A DNA stretch of 18,414 bases from CABZJG01 sp965659715 (GCA_965659715.1 CBFHXE010000051.1:1-18414), one strand, 5' to 3'. Shown: positions 1 through 7,925, counted from the stretch's first letter. Program-made: numbers and translations. The notes: a model not told the origin generated them from the sequence alone.

Positions 1-416
1 AAGTTATCGGAACGTTGATTTTTTCATTAATCGCACTTCGGCTAATTTGGCGTTTCTATAATCGCCCTAAATTTGTAGATTCCTTACCAAAGCTGCATAA
101 ATGGGGCTCAAAAGTCGTGCATTTTCTCTTGTACGCGCTGTGCTTATGGCTGCCTATACAAGGGTCTTTAATGACATGGGCTGGTGGGTTTGATGTTTAC
201 TTGGTGGGTTTGATAAAAGTCCCCGCTCTTGTTGCCGAAAATAAAGAAATGTACCCAACTTTTGTGTCATTCCATTATACAACTGCCATGGCACTGTTAA
301 GCCTTACTTTGATCCACATAGGTGCGGGTTTGTATCACCGTTTCATCACCAAAGACGCGCATGGCGTATGGAAGCGAATGGCAGTTTCGTTTCAAACGTC
401 CAATCTTGATAAATAG
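1..416 (+). CDS. Cytochrome b561 family protein, 5' end cut off by the window
   Basis: This is a membrane di-haem b-type cytochrome of the bacterial b561 (YodB/YceJ-like) family, which passes electrons between quinols and periplasmic or membrane partners. The reading frame is open from base 3 and has no stop before the window edge, so the start lies upstream. About 138 residues remain. The visible part has the LRLIWR segment after the first helix, a histidine in KVVHFLLY, and a last pair of histidines in SFHYTTAMA and LTLIHIGAGLYH, followed by RFITKD. This is the usual C-terminal half of the family, where the histidines of the last helices bind haem. The stop is TAG at 414-416. No terminator hairpin follows. 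The physiological partner cannot be told from this fragment. Confidence 0.85.
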   Translation, partial: VIGTLIFSLIALRLIWRFYNRPKFVDSLPKLHKWGSKVVHFLLYALCLWLPIQGSLMTWAGGFDVYLVGLIKVPALVAENKEMYPTFVSFHYTTAMALLSLTLIHIGAGLYHRFITKDAHGVWKRMAVSFQTSNLDK

Positions 417-855
417 AGCCTAAGCAGAGGACTTTGACTCAAAACGGTTCAATTGGGCTTTCAAGGACCTTAAAACATTTCTGTTAAATAGCTGAATGTC
501 ATTATATGTCATCGATTTGAAATACACATTATTTGCAGCATGGAAACGGATCTTAACCTCTATACTTTTAACGATAGATAAAGGTGCAAAACCTAAGAGT
601 TAAAAGATCAAATTAATAATCACCAGTTCTTTGCTAGAAATCATTATGTCTTTAGCTGACACTGTGAGTGCCGGACTTATCCAATATAATTTCAAGTCTT
701 TGCACTATGTCCGATGGAGCACGATTGAGGGCAAGAATAACCGTCAGTAATGACATTTGGGGGTGTTCAGATGATCCAATGTTTGCAAAACCTAGACAAG
801 CAATAGATAAAATACTCAGAAGCAAGCGTTCAGCCATGGTTGGGAAGGGCACAAA
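417..855. other. AT-rich intergenic stretch without a convincing gene
   Basis: I see no recognisable coding or RNA gene in these 439 bases. Open frames exist on both strands between 650 and 859, but neither has a family-like sequence or a good ribosome binding site. The stretch holds a nested inverted repeat at 565-606. An 11-base direct repeat, TGCAAAACCTA, occurs at 585-595 and 784-794. A possible weak -10 box (TAAAAT, 808-813) lies 43 bases before the next gene and could serve it. Confidence 0.5.
565..606. repeat. Nested inverted repeat
   Basis: The outer arms CTTTTAAC (565-572) and GTTAAAAG (599-606) are perfect inverted copies. They enclose inner arms AGGT (582-585) and ACCT (591-594). 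RNA from either strand could fold into a two-stage stem with unpaired bases between the stems. No T-run follows, so it is not a standard terminator. It could be a binding site, a weak RNA structure or chance in AT-rich DNA. Confidence 0.35.
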
Positions 856-1620
856 GTGAAACAGAACTGGTCATATTTCACGACAACCGTTGCACATAAA
901 GATAAAAAGCATTCCTCACATGAGCATTTAAATGAGATGGGATCTAAAGGTTGGGAACTGGTCTCGGTTGTTGCCCATGCCGATGAAGGCATAAGCATCT
1001 TTTATTGGAAACAACAAAATCTCAACACTTATGAACCTGCATCTGCTCTTGAAATAGAGCCTGTGCTTGAGCCACAAAGCGACATAAGCGGCTTGGTGCC
1101 TGATGAGCCTGAGCCGCAAGAAGATACCACTGACCATGTTGAACCTGCAAAAATTGCCTTTCAGATTGGTGATCACATTCCTGACTTCAAATTGCGCTCG
1201 ACTGATGGGACATATTTTTCAACATCAAATCTAGAAAAGAAGACCGTATTATACTTTTATCCAGCTGATGGAACAGAATATTGCACCATCCAAGCCAAAG
1301 GCTTTTCAGCTGTATATGAAACCATGACTGACATGGGTTTGGATATCATTGGAATATCGCCAGACAATATTGAGGAGCACAATAAATTTAAAGACGACGA
1401 AGGCATCCCATTTGATCTGCTATATGACGAGTCTTCAAAAGTTTGCTCAACGTTCGGTTTGTTGCAAAATCCACCACCGAATGAAATGTATCCTATAAGA
1501 ACGACATTTTTAATAGATACTGATAAGAAAATCTTGGGGCTTTGGAATGATGTGGATGTCTCCACTCACTCAGACGATGTCGTATCTTTTGTGTTAGATG
1601 TATTAGAGAAGGCAAATTAG
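856..1620 (+). CDS. DUF4177-like / BCP-type peroxiredoxin fusion protein
   Basis: This is a 254-residue two-part protein. Residues 1-53 resemble the small DUF4177 family (LNEMGSKGWELVSVV core followed by a strand with FYWK). Residues 54-98 are an acidic, proline-rich linker. Residues 99-254 form a thioredoxin-fold peroxiredoxin of the BCP/PrxQ group, which reduces hydroperoxides through a cysteine. The peroxidatic Cys is C143 in DGTEYCT, with the catalytic Thr T140 and the conserved Arg R215. The second Cys, usually five residues on in BCP, is replaced by K148. C197 in the KVCSTFG segment matches a further BCP cysteine and may act instead. There is no signal peptide, so the protein is probably cytoplasmic. 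The GTG start at 856 is supported by GGGAAGG at 841-847 and by the DUF4177-like domain starting directly after it. The gene stands alone. Confidence 0.8.
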   Translation: MKQNWSYFTTTVAHKDKKHSSHEHLNEMGSKGWELVSVVAHADEGISIFYWKQQNLNTYEPASALEIEPVLEPQSDISGLVPDEPEPQEDTTDHVEPAKIAFQIGDHIPDFKLRSTDGTYFSTSNLEKKTVLYFYPADGTEYCTIQAKGFSAVYETMTDMGLDIIGISPDNIEEHNKFKDDEGIPFDLLYDESSKVCSTFGLLQNPPPNEMYPIRTTFLIDTDKKILGLWNDVDVSTHSDDVVSFVLDVLEKAN

Positions 1621-1914
1621 ATTATACTTACTTTGCTCGATGAGCAGTGAGAAAGAAATATACTGGTTGTAAAATACAAAAGAAGACGAAATTAGAACAT
1701 AAGCAGCTAATTGGGATCGTGCTTTACCCATATCAAACTTAGCTTTGAAGAATGCGGGCCAGTGCAAAAAATAACGATCTAATATTTAGCAGCAAGTGTG
1801 TGGTTGAGATGGATTAAGTTATGGGAGGCCCCTCCGCATGTGGTGGAACCTATTTATATAAAAAACATGACATCCAGAAAATATAACTAATAATATATAA
1901 TTGAATATATTTGG

Positions 1915-1991
1915 TGGCGGCCCCTGAAGGACTCGAACCCTCAACCTGCCGATTAGAAGTCGGCTGCTCTATCCAGTTGAGCTAAGGGGCC
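1915..1991 (-). tRNA. tRNA-Arg, anticodon UCU
   Basis: The reverse complement folds as a full 77-base tRNA with an encoded CCA end. The acceptor arms are GGCCCCT and AGGGGCC. The D-stem is GCTC/GAGC. The anticodon stem is GCCGA/TCGGC around the loop CTTCTAA, giving anticodon TCT. The T-arm has GAGGG/CCTTC, with one G-U pair, around TTCGAGT. The discriminator base is G. It decodes AGA (and AGG). It stands alone between plus-strand genes. I see no clear promoter consensus or terminator for it. Confidence 0.97.
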
Positions 1992-2040
1992 GCAAGTAGA
2001 TGATGCCTGATAAACCGATTACTGGGGGAATTCAAAACCT

Positions 2041-2054
2041 AAAACTCAAGTTTT
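2041..2054. repeat. Short dyad upstream of the P450 gene
   Basis: The sequence has six-base arms, AAAACT and AGTTTT, separated by two bases. It lies 72 bases before the P450 start codon and 50 bases from the 5' end of the divergent tRNA gene. It has the size and symmetry of a regulator half-site pair, but AT-rich dyads of this length are also common by chance. No regulator gene lies next to it. Confidence 0.2.
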
Positions 2055-2126
2055 CAATTTTGTTTGCCATTAACTGATTAATTGTTGCAAACTTTAAAAA
2101 AATCTACACACCAAAGGCGCTCGACA

Positions 2127-3290
2127 ATGCCACACCCCCCGGTTTTTGAACTTGATCCGAACGTTTTTCACAATGATCCCTATCCGATTCTTAAAAGAAT
2201 GCGCGCTGAAGCGCCAATTGCGTTTGTGCCGGCTTTGAATGCCATTTTAATCACCCGACGTGATGACATTTTTACCCTTGAGAAGCAGATTAATGTATTT
2301 TCTTCGGACCAACCTGACGGATTGATGACAAAGCTGATGGGCCAAAATATGATGCGTAAAGATGGCGCTGAGCATTTGGCAGAGCGCAAAGCTATATTTC
2401 CAACAGTTTCACCAAAGACTGTTCAAAACGTATGGCGCAAAGCGTTTCAGCGGGCCACGGCTGCTGTTCTTGATGACATTGTACCAAACAGCAAAACCGA
2501 TTTGGTCGCTGATTTTGCTATGCCGGTTTCAGCAGAAGCGCTCAAAGCAATGACCGGTCTTGTGAATATGAGTTGGCAAGAAATGGACCGGGTCAGTCAA
2601 GGCATGATCGATGGGTGCGCCAATTATTCAGCAGACGCGCAAGTGGAAACCCGATGTAACGAGTGCACCGCATCGATAGATCGCCACATTGACCAAAGAA
2701 TGGCTTCTGGATTTCTTGAAGAGGATCTTTCGTTACTTGCTGTGCAACTTCGTGCCGGTTTAAGCCTTGAGCAAACCAGAGCAAACATCAAACTTGCGAT
2801 TTCAGGAGGCCAAAATGAACCCCGCGATGCAATTGCAGGTCTTGTTTGGGCGCTATTGAAGCACCCAAACCATCTTGCTGATCTTCTCAGCGGAGCGCTT
2901 AGTCACCTACAGGTCTTTGAGGAATACTGCCGCTGGATTTCACCTATTGGGATGTCACCACGCAGAGTGGCAAAAGCGTATAGCTATAAAGATATACAGT
3001 TCTACCCTGAACAAAGGGTGTTTTTCATGTTTGGGTCCGGCAATCGCGACGAAGAGGCCTTTGAACACCCTGACGTGTTTGACCCTTATCAAGACAATTC
3101 AAAAGCCATTACATTTGGCGCTGGTCCTCATTTTTGTGCTGGGGCCTGGGCCAGCAAATGCCTGATTGCCGAAGTTGCGATACCAATGCTTCTTAGACGT
3201 TTTCCCAGCTTAAAAATCGCCAGCCCAGTTGAATTTTCTGGCTGGGCATTTCGAGGGCCAACCTCTGTTCCAGTGGTGTGGCAAAAATAG
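2127..3290 (+). CDS. Cytochrome P450
   Basis: This is a soluble bacterial-type P450 haem monooxygenase of 387 residues. The haem loop ITFGAGPHFCAGAW carries the thiolate ligand C337. The K-helix ExxR motif is E266-Y-C-R269. The I-helix reads ISGGQNEPRDAI (about 225-236) and lacks the usual (A/G)Gx(D/E)T signature, so proton delivery may differ from the classic type. A class I enzyme of this kind needs a ferredoxin and a reductase, and neither is encoded nearby. I prefer the ATG at 2127, which has AAGG at 2114-2117; an in-frame TTG at 2082 would add 15 unlikely residues. The substrate is unknown. The gene may share transcription with pgsA, 60 bases downstream, but this is not shown. Confidence 0.9.
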   Translation: MPHPPVFELDPNVFHNDPYPILKRMRAEAPIAFVPALNAILITRRDDIFTLEKQINVFSSDQPDGLMTKLMGQNMMRKDGAEHLAERKAIFPTVSPKTVQNVWRKAFQRATAAVLDDIVPNSKTDLVADFAMPVSAEALKAMTGLVNMSWQEMDRVSQGMIDGCANYSADAQVETRCNECTASIDRHIDQRMASGFLEEDLSLLAVQLRAGLSLEQTRANIKLAISGGQNEPRDAIAGLVWALLKHPNHLADLLSGALSHLQVFEEYCRWISPIGMSPRRVAKAYSYKDIQFYPEQRVFFMFGSGNRDEEAFEHPDVFDPYQDNSKAITFGAGPHFCAGAWASKCLIAEVAIPMLLRRFPSLKIASPVEFSGWAFRGPTSVPVVWQK

Positions 3291-3350
3291 ATGTTTAGAT
3301 TTTTTCCAGTTTCGCTTTTACTTCGCCAGAAGATTGTTTAGAGCTTTTCT

Positions 3351-4019
3351 ATGATGTGGACCATTCCAAATATACTGACTGTACTGCGGTTGTTGGCAGC
3401 GCCAGGTGTGGCCGTGATGTTTTTGTATTTTACCAGACCATATGCTGATTGGTTCGCACTTTTATTGTTTGTTGCGGCGGCCGTTACAGACTGGTTTGAT
3501 GGATTTCTAGCGCGGGCTTGGAAGCAAGAAACAAAATTGGGCACCATGCTGGATCCAATTGCTGATAAAGCCATGGTTGTCATCGCTTTGATGATTATTG
3601 TCGGTTACTCAAGCATGTCACCATGGTTGGTTTTGCCAGCAACAGTGATTTTGTTTCGGGAAGTGTTCATATCCGGACTACGGGAATTTCTGGGGGATAC
3701 GGCCGGAACTCTTAAAGTCACAGTTTTGGCGAAATGGAAAACCACGGCCCAGATGGTCGCCATTTCTTTTCTGTTTTCACAAGGCGTTTTTGAGCACTAT
3801 CTTATCATGTCATCTATCGGCATGGATCAAGACGCTATTGCCTCTGTTCTAGATGGCAGCGTTGGTGACGATATGGGGCTGCGTTGGAAATTTCATGCTA
3901 TGATATGGTCCGGACATATTGGTCTTGGCCTGCTATGGATTGCTGCAGCTTTGACATTGGTTACCGGGTATGACTATTTTGCGAAGTCTTTGCCTTTTTT
4001 GAAAGATGACAAGTCATGA
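3351..4019 (+). CDS. pgsA: CDP-diacylglycerol--glycerol-3-phosphate 3-phosphatidyltransferase
   Basis: The enzyme joins CDP-diacylglycerol and glycerol-3-phosphate to make phosphatidylglycerophosphate, the committed step to phosphatidylglycerol and cardiolipin in the inner membrane. The 222 residues carry the full CDP-alcohol phosphotransferase motif: D50-G51, A54-R55, G64, D68 and D72 at exact spacing, with D47 just before. Several hydrophobic helices surround it. The N-terminus WTIPNILTVLRL is typical for the family. Two ATG codons lie in tandem (3351 and 3354), and the ribosome binding site is weak, so the start is uncertain by one codon. The length is slightly greater than that of E. coli PgsA because of an insert near residues 145-180. 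The last four bases overlap moaD (ATGA), suggesting translational coupling. Confidence 0.95.
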   Translation: MMWTIPNILTVLRLLAAPGVAVMFLYFTRPYADWFALLLFVAAAVTDWFDGFLARAWKQETKLGTMLDPIADKAMVVIALMIIVGYSSMSPWLVLPATVILFREVFISGLREFLGDTAGTLKVTVLAKWKTTAQMVAISFLFSQGVFEHYLIMSSIGMDQDAIASVLDGSVGDDMGLRWKFHAMIWSGHIGLGLLWIAAALTLVTGYDYFAKSLPFLKDDKS

Positions 4020-4261
4020 AGGTGCTCTACTTTGCTTGGCTCAGGGAACGTATTGGACTGCCTGCCGAAGACATTGAAACATCGGCAAAAACAGTAGAAG
4101 ACCTTGTTCAAGAGCTCATCAGCCGCGCGCCACGGTATGAAGCCGCTTTTTGTGATCTTAGTGTTGTTCGCTGTGCAATTGATCAAAACCTTGTCTCGTT
4201 TGACACCCCGCTGGGTGATGCAAGAGAGGTTGCATTTTTTCCACCCATGACGGGCGGCTGA
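4016..4261 (+). CDS. moaD: Molybdopterin synthase small subunit MoaD
   Basis: This is an 81-residue ubiquitin-like sulfur carrier. Its C-terminal Gly-Gly (MTGG) is activated and turned into a thiocarboxylate, which inserts into the large subunit and donates sulfur to precursor Z (cPMP) to form molybdopterin. The N-terminus MKVLYFAWLRERIG and the C-terminal FFPPMTGG are diagnostic. The start codon overlaps the pgsA stop by four bases, and the stop lies two bases before moaE, so the three genes form one unit. Confidence 0.96.
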   Translation: MKVLYFAWLRERIGLPAEDIETSAKTVEDLVQELISRAPRYEAAFCDLSVVRCAIDQNLVSFDTPLGDAREVAFFPPMTGG

Positions 4262-4263
4262 TC

Positions 4264-4707
4264 ATGTATGTGAAAATACAGGAAGCTGCTTTTGATGTTG
4301 GCGCCCAGATCAACGCATTTTCTCAACGTCATTCCAAGATGGGCGCGATTGCGACCTTTACGGGCATCGTACGCGATAATGATGATGAGACCCTAAAAGC
4401 AATGGAGATTGAGCATTATCCAGGCATGGCCGAAAAAGCCATTTCAGAAATTGTGCAGACCGCGGTCAAACGATGGTCACTGGGCGATGCTTTGGTCATT
4501 CATCGCTATGGCACACTTGCACCTGGCGAGATCATCATGATGGTTGCAACCGCCGCTATCCACCGATCAGACGCATTTCAGGCTGCTGAGTTTTTGATGG
4601 ATTATTTAAAGTCGCGCGCGCCATTTTGGAAAAAGGAAATCACCAAAGAGGCGGTGACTTGGGTACCAAGCAGGCAAAATGATGAAGATGCCCTAGACAG
4701 ATGGTGA
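4264..4707 (+). CDS. moaE: Molybdopterin synthase catalytic subunit MoaE
   Basis: This is the large subunit of molybdopterin synthase (147 residues), which forms a heterotetramer with MoaD in the cytoplasm. Visible family features are FTGIVR with R37, MEIEHYPGMAE, the HR pair at 100-101, and the active-site lysines K116 and K123 in YLKSRAPFWKKE. The gene directly follows moaD. Other molybdopterin genes are not in the window. Its stop is one base from the stop of the convergent gene at 4709, leaving no room for a separate terminator. Confidence 0.96.
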   Translation: MYVKIQEAAFDVGAQINAFSQRHSKMGAIATFTGIVRDNDDETLKAMEIEHYPGMAEKAISEIVQTAVKRWSLGDALVIHRYGTLAPGEIIMMVATAAIHRSDAFQAAEFLMDYLKSRAPFWKKEITKEAVTWVPSRQNDEDALDRW

Positions 4708-4708
4708 G

Positions 4709-5038
4709 CTAGGTTTTGTCTTGGTCTTTGTTGAGCTGTGACTGCAAATCTTCATTTTCCAGCCGCGCATTGTGCAAACCATCCATAGCGGCCTTTAATT
4801 CAGCTTCGATTTGCGCCATCTGATTGGTAAGATCGGCTTCGCGCTGCTGCATATATGAAACCGCGCTATCCCGTGCTTCTTCTGCATCATTGAGCTCTTG
4901 CGCCATGCGCTCAAATTCACTGATGTCCGATTTGGCGACCCGGGTAAAGCGATGTAAAAGCCAATGCGCAAACCAGCCCACAGCAAACGTCACAAACAAA
5001 ACTATGGCAGTTGCGATGATAAATTCAATTCTGTTCAT
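4709..5038 (-). CDS. Small membrane-anchored coiled-coil protein of unknown function
   Basis: I do not recognise a named family. The 109 residues start with one hydrophobic helix (about 5-27, IEFIIATAIVLFVTFAVGWF), then a short basic segment, then a charged Glu/Gln/Ala-rich region (about 40-105) with the spacing of a long coiled coil. The N-terminus is likely in or across the inner membrane with the coil on one side. The start lies inside the end of the OmpA-domain gene (14-base overlap), so the two are translated from one message and may act together in the envelope. The cysteine-free, low-complexity sequence gives no enzymatic hint. Confidence 0.75.
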   Translation of the reverse strand: MNRIEFIIATAIVLFVTFAVGWFAHWLLHRFTRVAKSDISEFERMAQELNDAEEARDSAVSYMQQREADLTNQMAQIEAELKAAMDGLHNARLENEDLQSQLNKDQDKT

Positions 5039-6908
5039 CTAAGGCCTCTTTGGGTTGTGATTGTGGCTCGGTTGGATCATCTGACTGAAGATTGGTCTGG
5101 TCATGAATTAGGTTAAACTCTATGCGCCGGTTGGTTTCGCGTCCATCTTCTGTATCATTCGGCGCAATAGGCTGACTTTCACCATAGCCTTTTGCAACAA
5201 AACTTGATGTCAAAATTCTTCGCCGTTGAAGCTCAACCAGAACCGCCTGAGCACGCGATTGGCTAAGTTTCTGGTTCATCTCTTCGCGTCCCTGACTGTC
5301 AGTGTGCCCTGCAATTTCAAGAGGTACCTCACCGCATGTTTTAAAGACGCCTGCCAAGTCATCTAAAAGTTCATGTCCTTCAAGATCAACCCTGTCTGAT
5401 CCAGGTTCAAAATTAATTTTCCGCTTTGACAACAACCCATTAATTTGTGCAAGGCATTCCTGTGCTGATGGTACATACACTTCAATTTTGCGCGGCGGCG
5501 AATAGTCAACTTTTACCCTAAAGTCATAACCTTGAGGCAATTTTTTAATCAGCTGATTGGTAATGTCAGCCTTTGCCGTTTCGTGTTCGGTACGTCCCCT
5601 AACTTCAACCTCATCCAGAGTAATGGTCACAATGCCTTGTTTTAATTGCGACAAAGCCTCAACGCCTGCCAGCACATAAATCGACCAATCCGTTGGTAAA
5701 CTGTCATCTAAAATTAATGCACTATAGACCGCATCCTGACCAAACCGGGCCTTCGCCAAACTCTGAAAAATCTCTTCGTTCAAAGCGGTCTTAATTGGTC
5801 CGCGAAACTGCGCTAAACCTTCTGGGCTAAGCGTGGCAATAAATTCAGCTTGACCCTGTCCAGACGCTATTTTCGGTTTGGGCAGAATTCCCTGAACGTT
5901 GTAAACATCTGGCAGAACAGTTTTTAGATCGCCAACAGCTTGATCAAATTCTTGCTGCGAGGTGGCCGCGTCGGCCACCAGTTTAATTTCTGTGTCGGTA
6001 ATGGTTAAGCTGCCAGCTGCCAAGCTGTCCAAGGCCACTAGTGAGCTTTGGATAGCCTTCGGCCAGTGTAAATCTGGCATACCCAATCCTATTTGGCAGC
6101 TTTGCTTACCCTCAAATGCATAAGCCATTATGCTTTTCAATATCTGACCTTGAACCTCGGGGTCCAACGCAGAGCATGCCTCAAGGCGAAAGCCCTCTTC
6201 GAGCTTGATAGCGCGGAAAACAAACGGCGAAATAACTGGTCGCGGCACTGATATGTCCAACAAAAGCATAACCCCTTTGGGCGTTGAGCGCCCTAAAGAG
6301 GTCTGTAGTTTGCGCTTCTCTTCTAATGAGTTCGCTATGGTCTTCACTGTTACAGACCCTGCAGAAATAGTAATTTTCGCTATTTCCGTTTCTTTGACCA
6401 CCTCAAGCGCTAGGCGAAGAGCTGGCTCCCAATTGACCGGAGACGTATAGGCAGTTGTAGTTATCAGATCGTTAACTTGCTGATCCAAGTCAGCTGCTTT
6501 GGCCAATTTTTTCAAGAATCCAGCACGGTCGCTGCTTGTCGGCATCAAACCAATAACCGACACCGTCGAGATGTTCTTTAAAATTTCTACGGAAAAATTG
6601 GGGGTATACTCATCAGAGCCGTCCAACAAATCTGTTTGATCAATTAGGCGGGCTGCGTCAACAACACTGCCTGCAACACTGATTGCTTGAAATCTTTCAG
6701 CTTCGTCTATCGCGTCTCCGATGATAAAAACTTGTAGACCATCAGCTTCTGCATGAGCCCAGGTCAAGCCTGCCTCTTTAAATCTTTGATCAATAGCGTT
6801 CTTAGACGCTTCTTCAATAAATCGCACTGAAAAGCCTGCTGCCAGAACACATAGACATGCTGCGGTAATAAAGCAAACTAGCGAGTAAATCACCCAAGAC
6901 AGTCGCAT
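5025..6908 (-). CDS. OmpA-domain envelope protein with BON-like N-terminal repeats
   Basis: This is a large envelope protein of about 627 residues. A hydrophobic anchor or uncleaved signal spans residues 5-26. A BON-like segment follows at about 53-120 (ADGLQVFIIGDAIDEAERF). Three divergent repeats, each starting with a Trp and running into a G..TIT..x.V segment, begin near residues 160, 282 and 408. The C-terminal OmpA domain (about 480-600) has AGHTDSQG, N545, the LSQSRAQAV helix, GYGESQP and NRRIEF. D537 and R552 match the pair that binds diaminopimelate in peptidoglycan. It probably tethers membrane to cell wall. The frame is open back to a TTG at 6968, directly after the ubiA stop. I prefer the ATG at 6908 (MRLSW), with 6914 as an alternative. 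It lies between ubiA and the coiled-coil gene in one operon. Confidence 0.85.
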   Translation of the reverse strand: MRLSWVIYSLVCFITAACLCVLAAGFSVRFIEEASKNAIDQRFKEAGLTWAHAEADGLQVFIIGDAIDEAERFQAISVAGSVVDAARLIDQTDLLDGSDEYTPNFSVEILKNISTVSVIGLMPTSSDRAGFLKKLAKAADLDQQVNDLITTTAYTSPVNWEPALRLALEVVKETEIAKITISAGSVTVKTIANSLEEKRKLQTSLGRSTPKGVMLLLDISVPRPVISPFVFRAIKLEEGFRLEACSALDPEVQGQILKSIMAYAFEGKQSCQIGLGMPDLHWPKAIQSSLVALDSLAAGSLTITDTEIKLVADAATSQQEFDQAVGDLKTVLPDVYNVQGILPKPKIASGQGQAEFIATLSPEGLAQFRGPIKTALNEEIFQSLAKARFGQDAVYSALILDDSLPTDWSIYVLAGVEALSQLKQGIVTITLDEVEVRGRTEHETAKADITNQLIKKLPQGYDFRVKVDYSPPRKIEVYVPSAQECLAQINGLLSKRKINFEPGSDRVDLEGHELLDDLAGVFKTCGEVPLEIAGHTDSQGREEMNQKLSQSRAQAVLVELQRRRILTSSFVAKGYGESQPIAPNDTEDGRETNRRIEFNLIHDQTNLQSDDPTEPQSQPKEALDEQN

Positions 6909-6968
6909 ACTCATTCCATCGGTAAGAATTCTCTTGGCTTTGATAAGGCCACCACCTTCATTTTTCAA

Positions 6969-7925
6969 TCACACGATCAACGCAACTGCGAAAAATGCGA
7001 GTGGCAATAATCCTGCATCTCGATTTGATCTAAATATCCTGAGCAAAACTGTTTCATCCTTTATGTCTAAGCGGCGCAATTGCCAGAAGAGGTGGCTCAT
7101 GAACGCAAAAACTCCCAAGGTACAAAACACCCGTGGTCCTGATTCTAGGGCAACAAAAATTGCGGAAACCATTAAAATACCACTGGCGACCGTAAACCAT
7201 CGTAGCCAGATCAAGCTATCATCACCAAACAGCCGCGCTGTCGACTTTATGCCAATTAACGCATCATCTTCTGTATCTTGATGAGCATAGATCGTATCAT
7301 AAAACAGTGTCCAAGCTATGCCGGCGGAATACAAAAGAAAGGCCGGCAAACCTAGACCGCCACTATGCGCTGCATAGCCAAGCAAAGCGCCCCAATTAAA
7401 CGCAATTCCTAAGAATGCCTGAGGCCACCAAGTAAATCTTTTTGCAAATGGATAGATTACAACTGGCAACAGAGCGATCAAACCAAGAAAAATCGCCGCC
7501 TTTTGAAAAGACAATAGAATTAGCGCCGCTAAAGCAACTTGAATTAGCATCCAAATCAACGCCCGCTTCACACGCACCTGACCAGATGGAATAGGTCGGG
7601 ATTTTGTGCGCGCCACTTGCCCGTCTAGGTTTCGATCCGTGATATCGTTCCATGTGCAGCCCGCCCCGCGCATCAGCAAAGCGCCAATTGCACAACCAAA
7701 AAATACCCATAAATCAGACAACCGCGGATCGTTTTTTTCAAGAATTGCCAATAATAATCCCCACCAACAGGGAATTAATAATAGCCAGGTGCCAATCGGT
7801 CGGTCCATTCGGGACAATCTTAGATAGCCTCGCGCCCAAGCCGGGGCTTTTGTATCAACCCAATTTCCTTTAACCGCATCAAAAACTTGAGCACTGGCCT
7901 CTGGCTTTGTGTCTCGCTCGGACAT
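6969..7925 (-). CDS. ubiA: 4-hydroxybenzoate polyprenyltransferase
   Basis: The enzyme attaches the polyprenyl tail to 4-hydroxybenzoate in the inner membrane, an early step of ubiquinone synthesis. The 318 residues hold both aspartate-rich motifs that bind the Mg-diphosphate: NDITDRNLD (N93, D94, D97, D101) and DTIYAHQDTEDD (D210, Y213, D217, D221). Multiple membrane helices separate and follow them. RMDRPIGTWLLLIPCWWG near the start is typical of this enzyme. An acidic, Ser/Glu-rich N-terminal extension of about 30 residues precedes it. The ATG at 7925 has GAAAG upstream; a longer frame to 8018 would run into rsmE. The start is 12 bases from the divergent rsmE start. Confidence 0.96.
   Translation of the reverse strand: MSERDTKPEASAQVFDAVKGNWVDTKAPAWARGYLRLSRMDRPIGTWLLLIPCWWGLLLAILEKNDPRLSDLWVFFGCAIGALLMRGAGCTWNDITDRNLDGQVARTKSRPIPSGQVRVKRALIWMLIQVALAALILLSFQKAAIFLGLIALLPVVIYPFAKRFTWWPQAFLGIAFNWGALLGYAAHSGGLGLPAFLLYSAGIAWTLFYDTIYAHQDTEDDALIGIKSTARLFGDDSLIWLRWFTVASGILMVSAIFVALESGPRVFCTLGVFAFMSHLFWQLRRLDIKDETVLLRIFRSNRDAGLLPLAFFAVALIV

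Noticed and set aside
652..859. Two overlapping open frames of about 60 codons on opposite strands before the peroxiredoxin gene
   Set aside because: Neither shows a recognisable family, a good ribosome binding site or plausible protein character. They lie in an AT-rich gap where such frames arise by chance.
1634..1646. Hairpin TGCTC-GAT-GAGCA after the peroxiredoxin stop, considered as a terminator
   Set aside because: The stem has only five pairs, the loop is three bases, and no T-run follows on the plus strand.
1824..1835. GGAGGCCCCTCC near-palindrome sharing GGCCCCT with the 3' end of the tRNA-Arg gene, considered as an attachment site remnant
   Set aside because: Only seven bases are shared, the flanks differ, and no integrase or phage gene is in the window.
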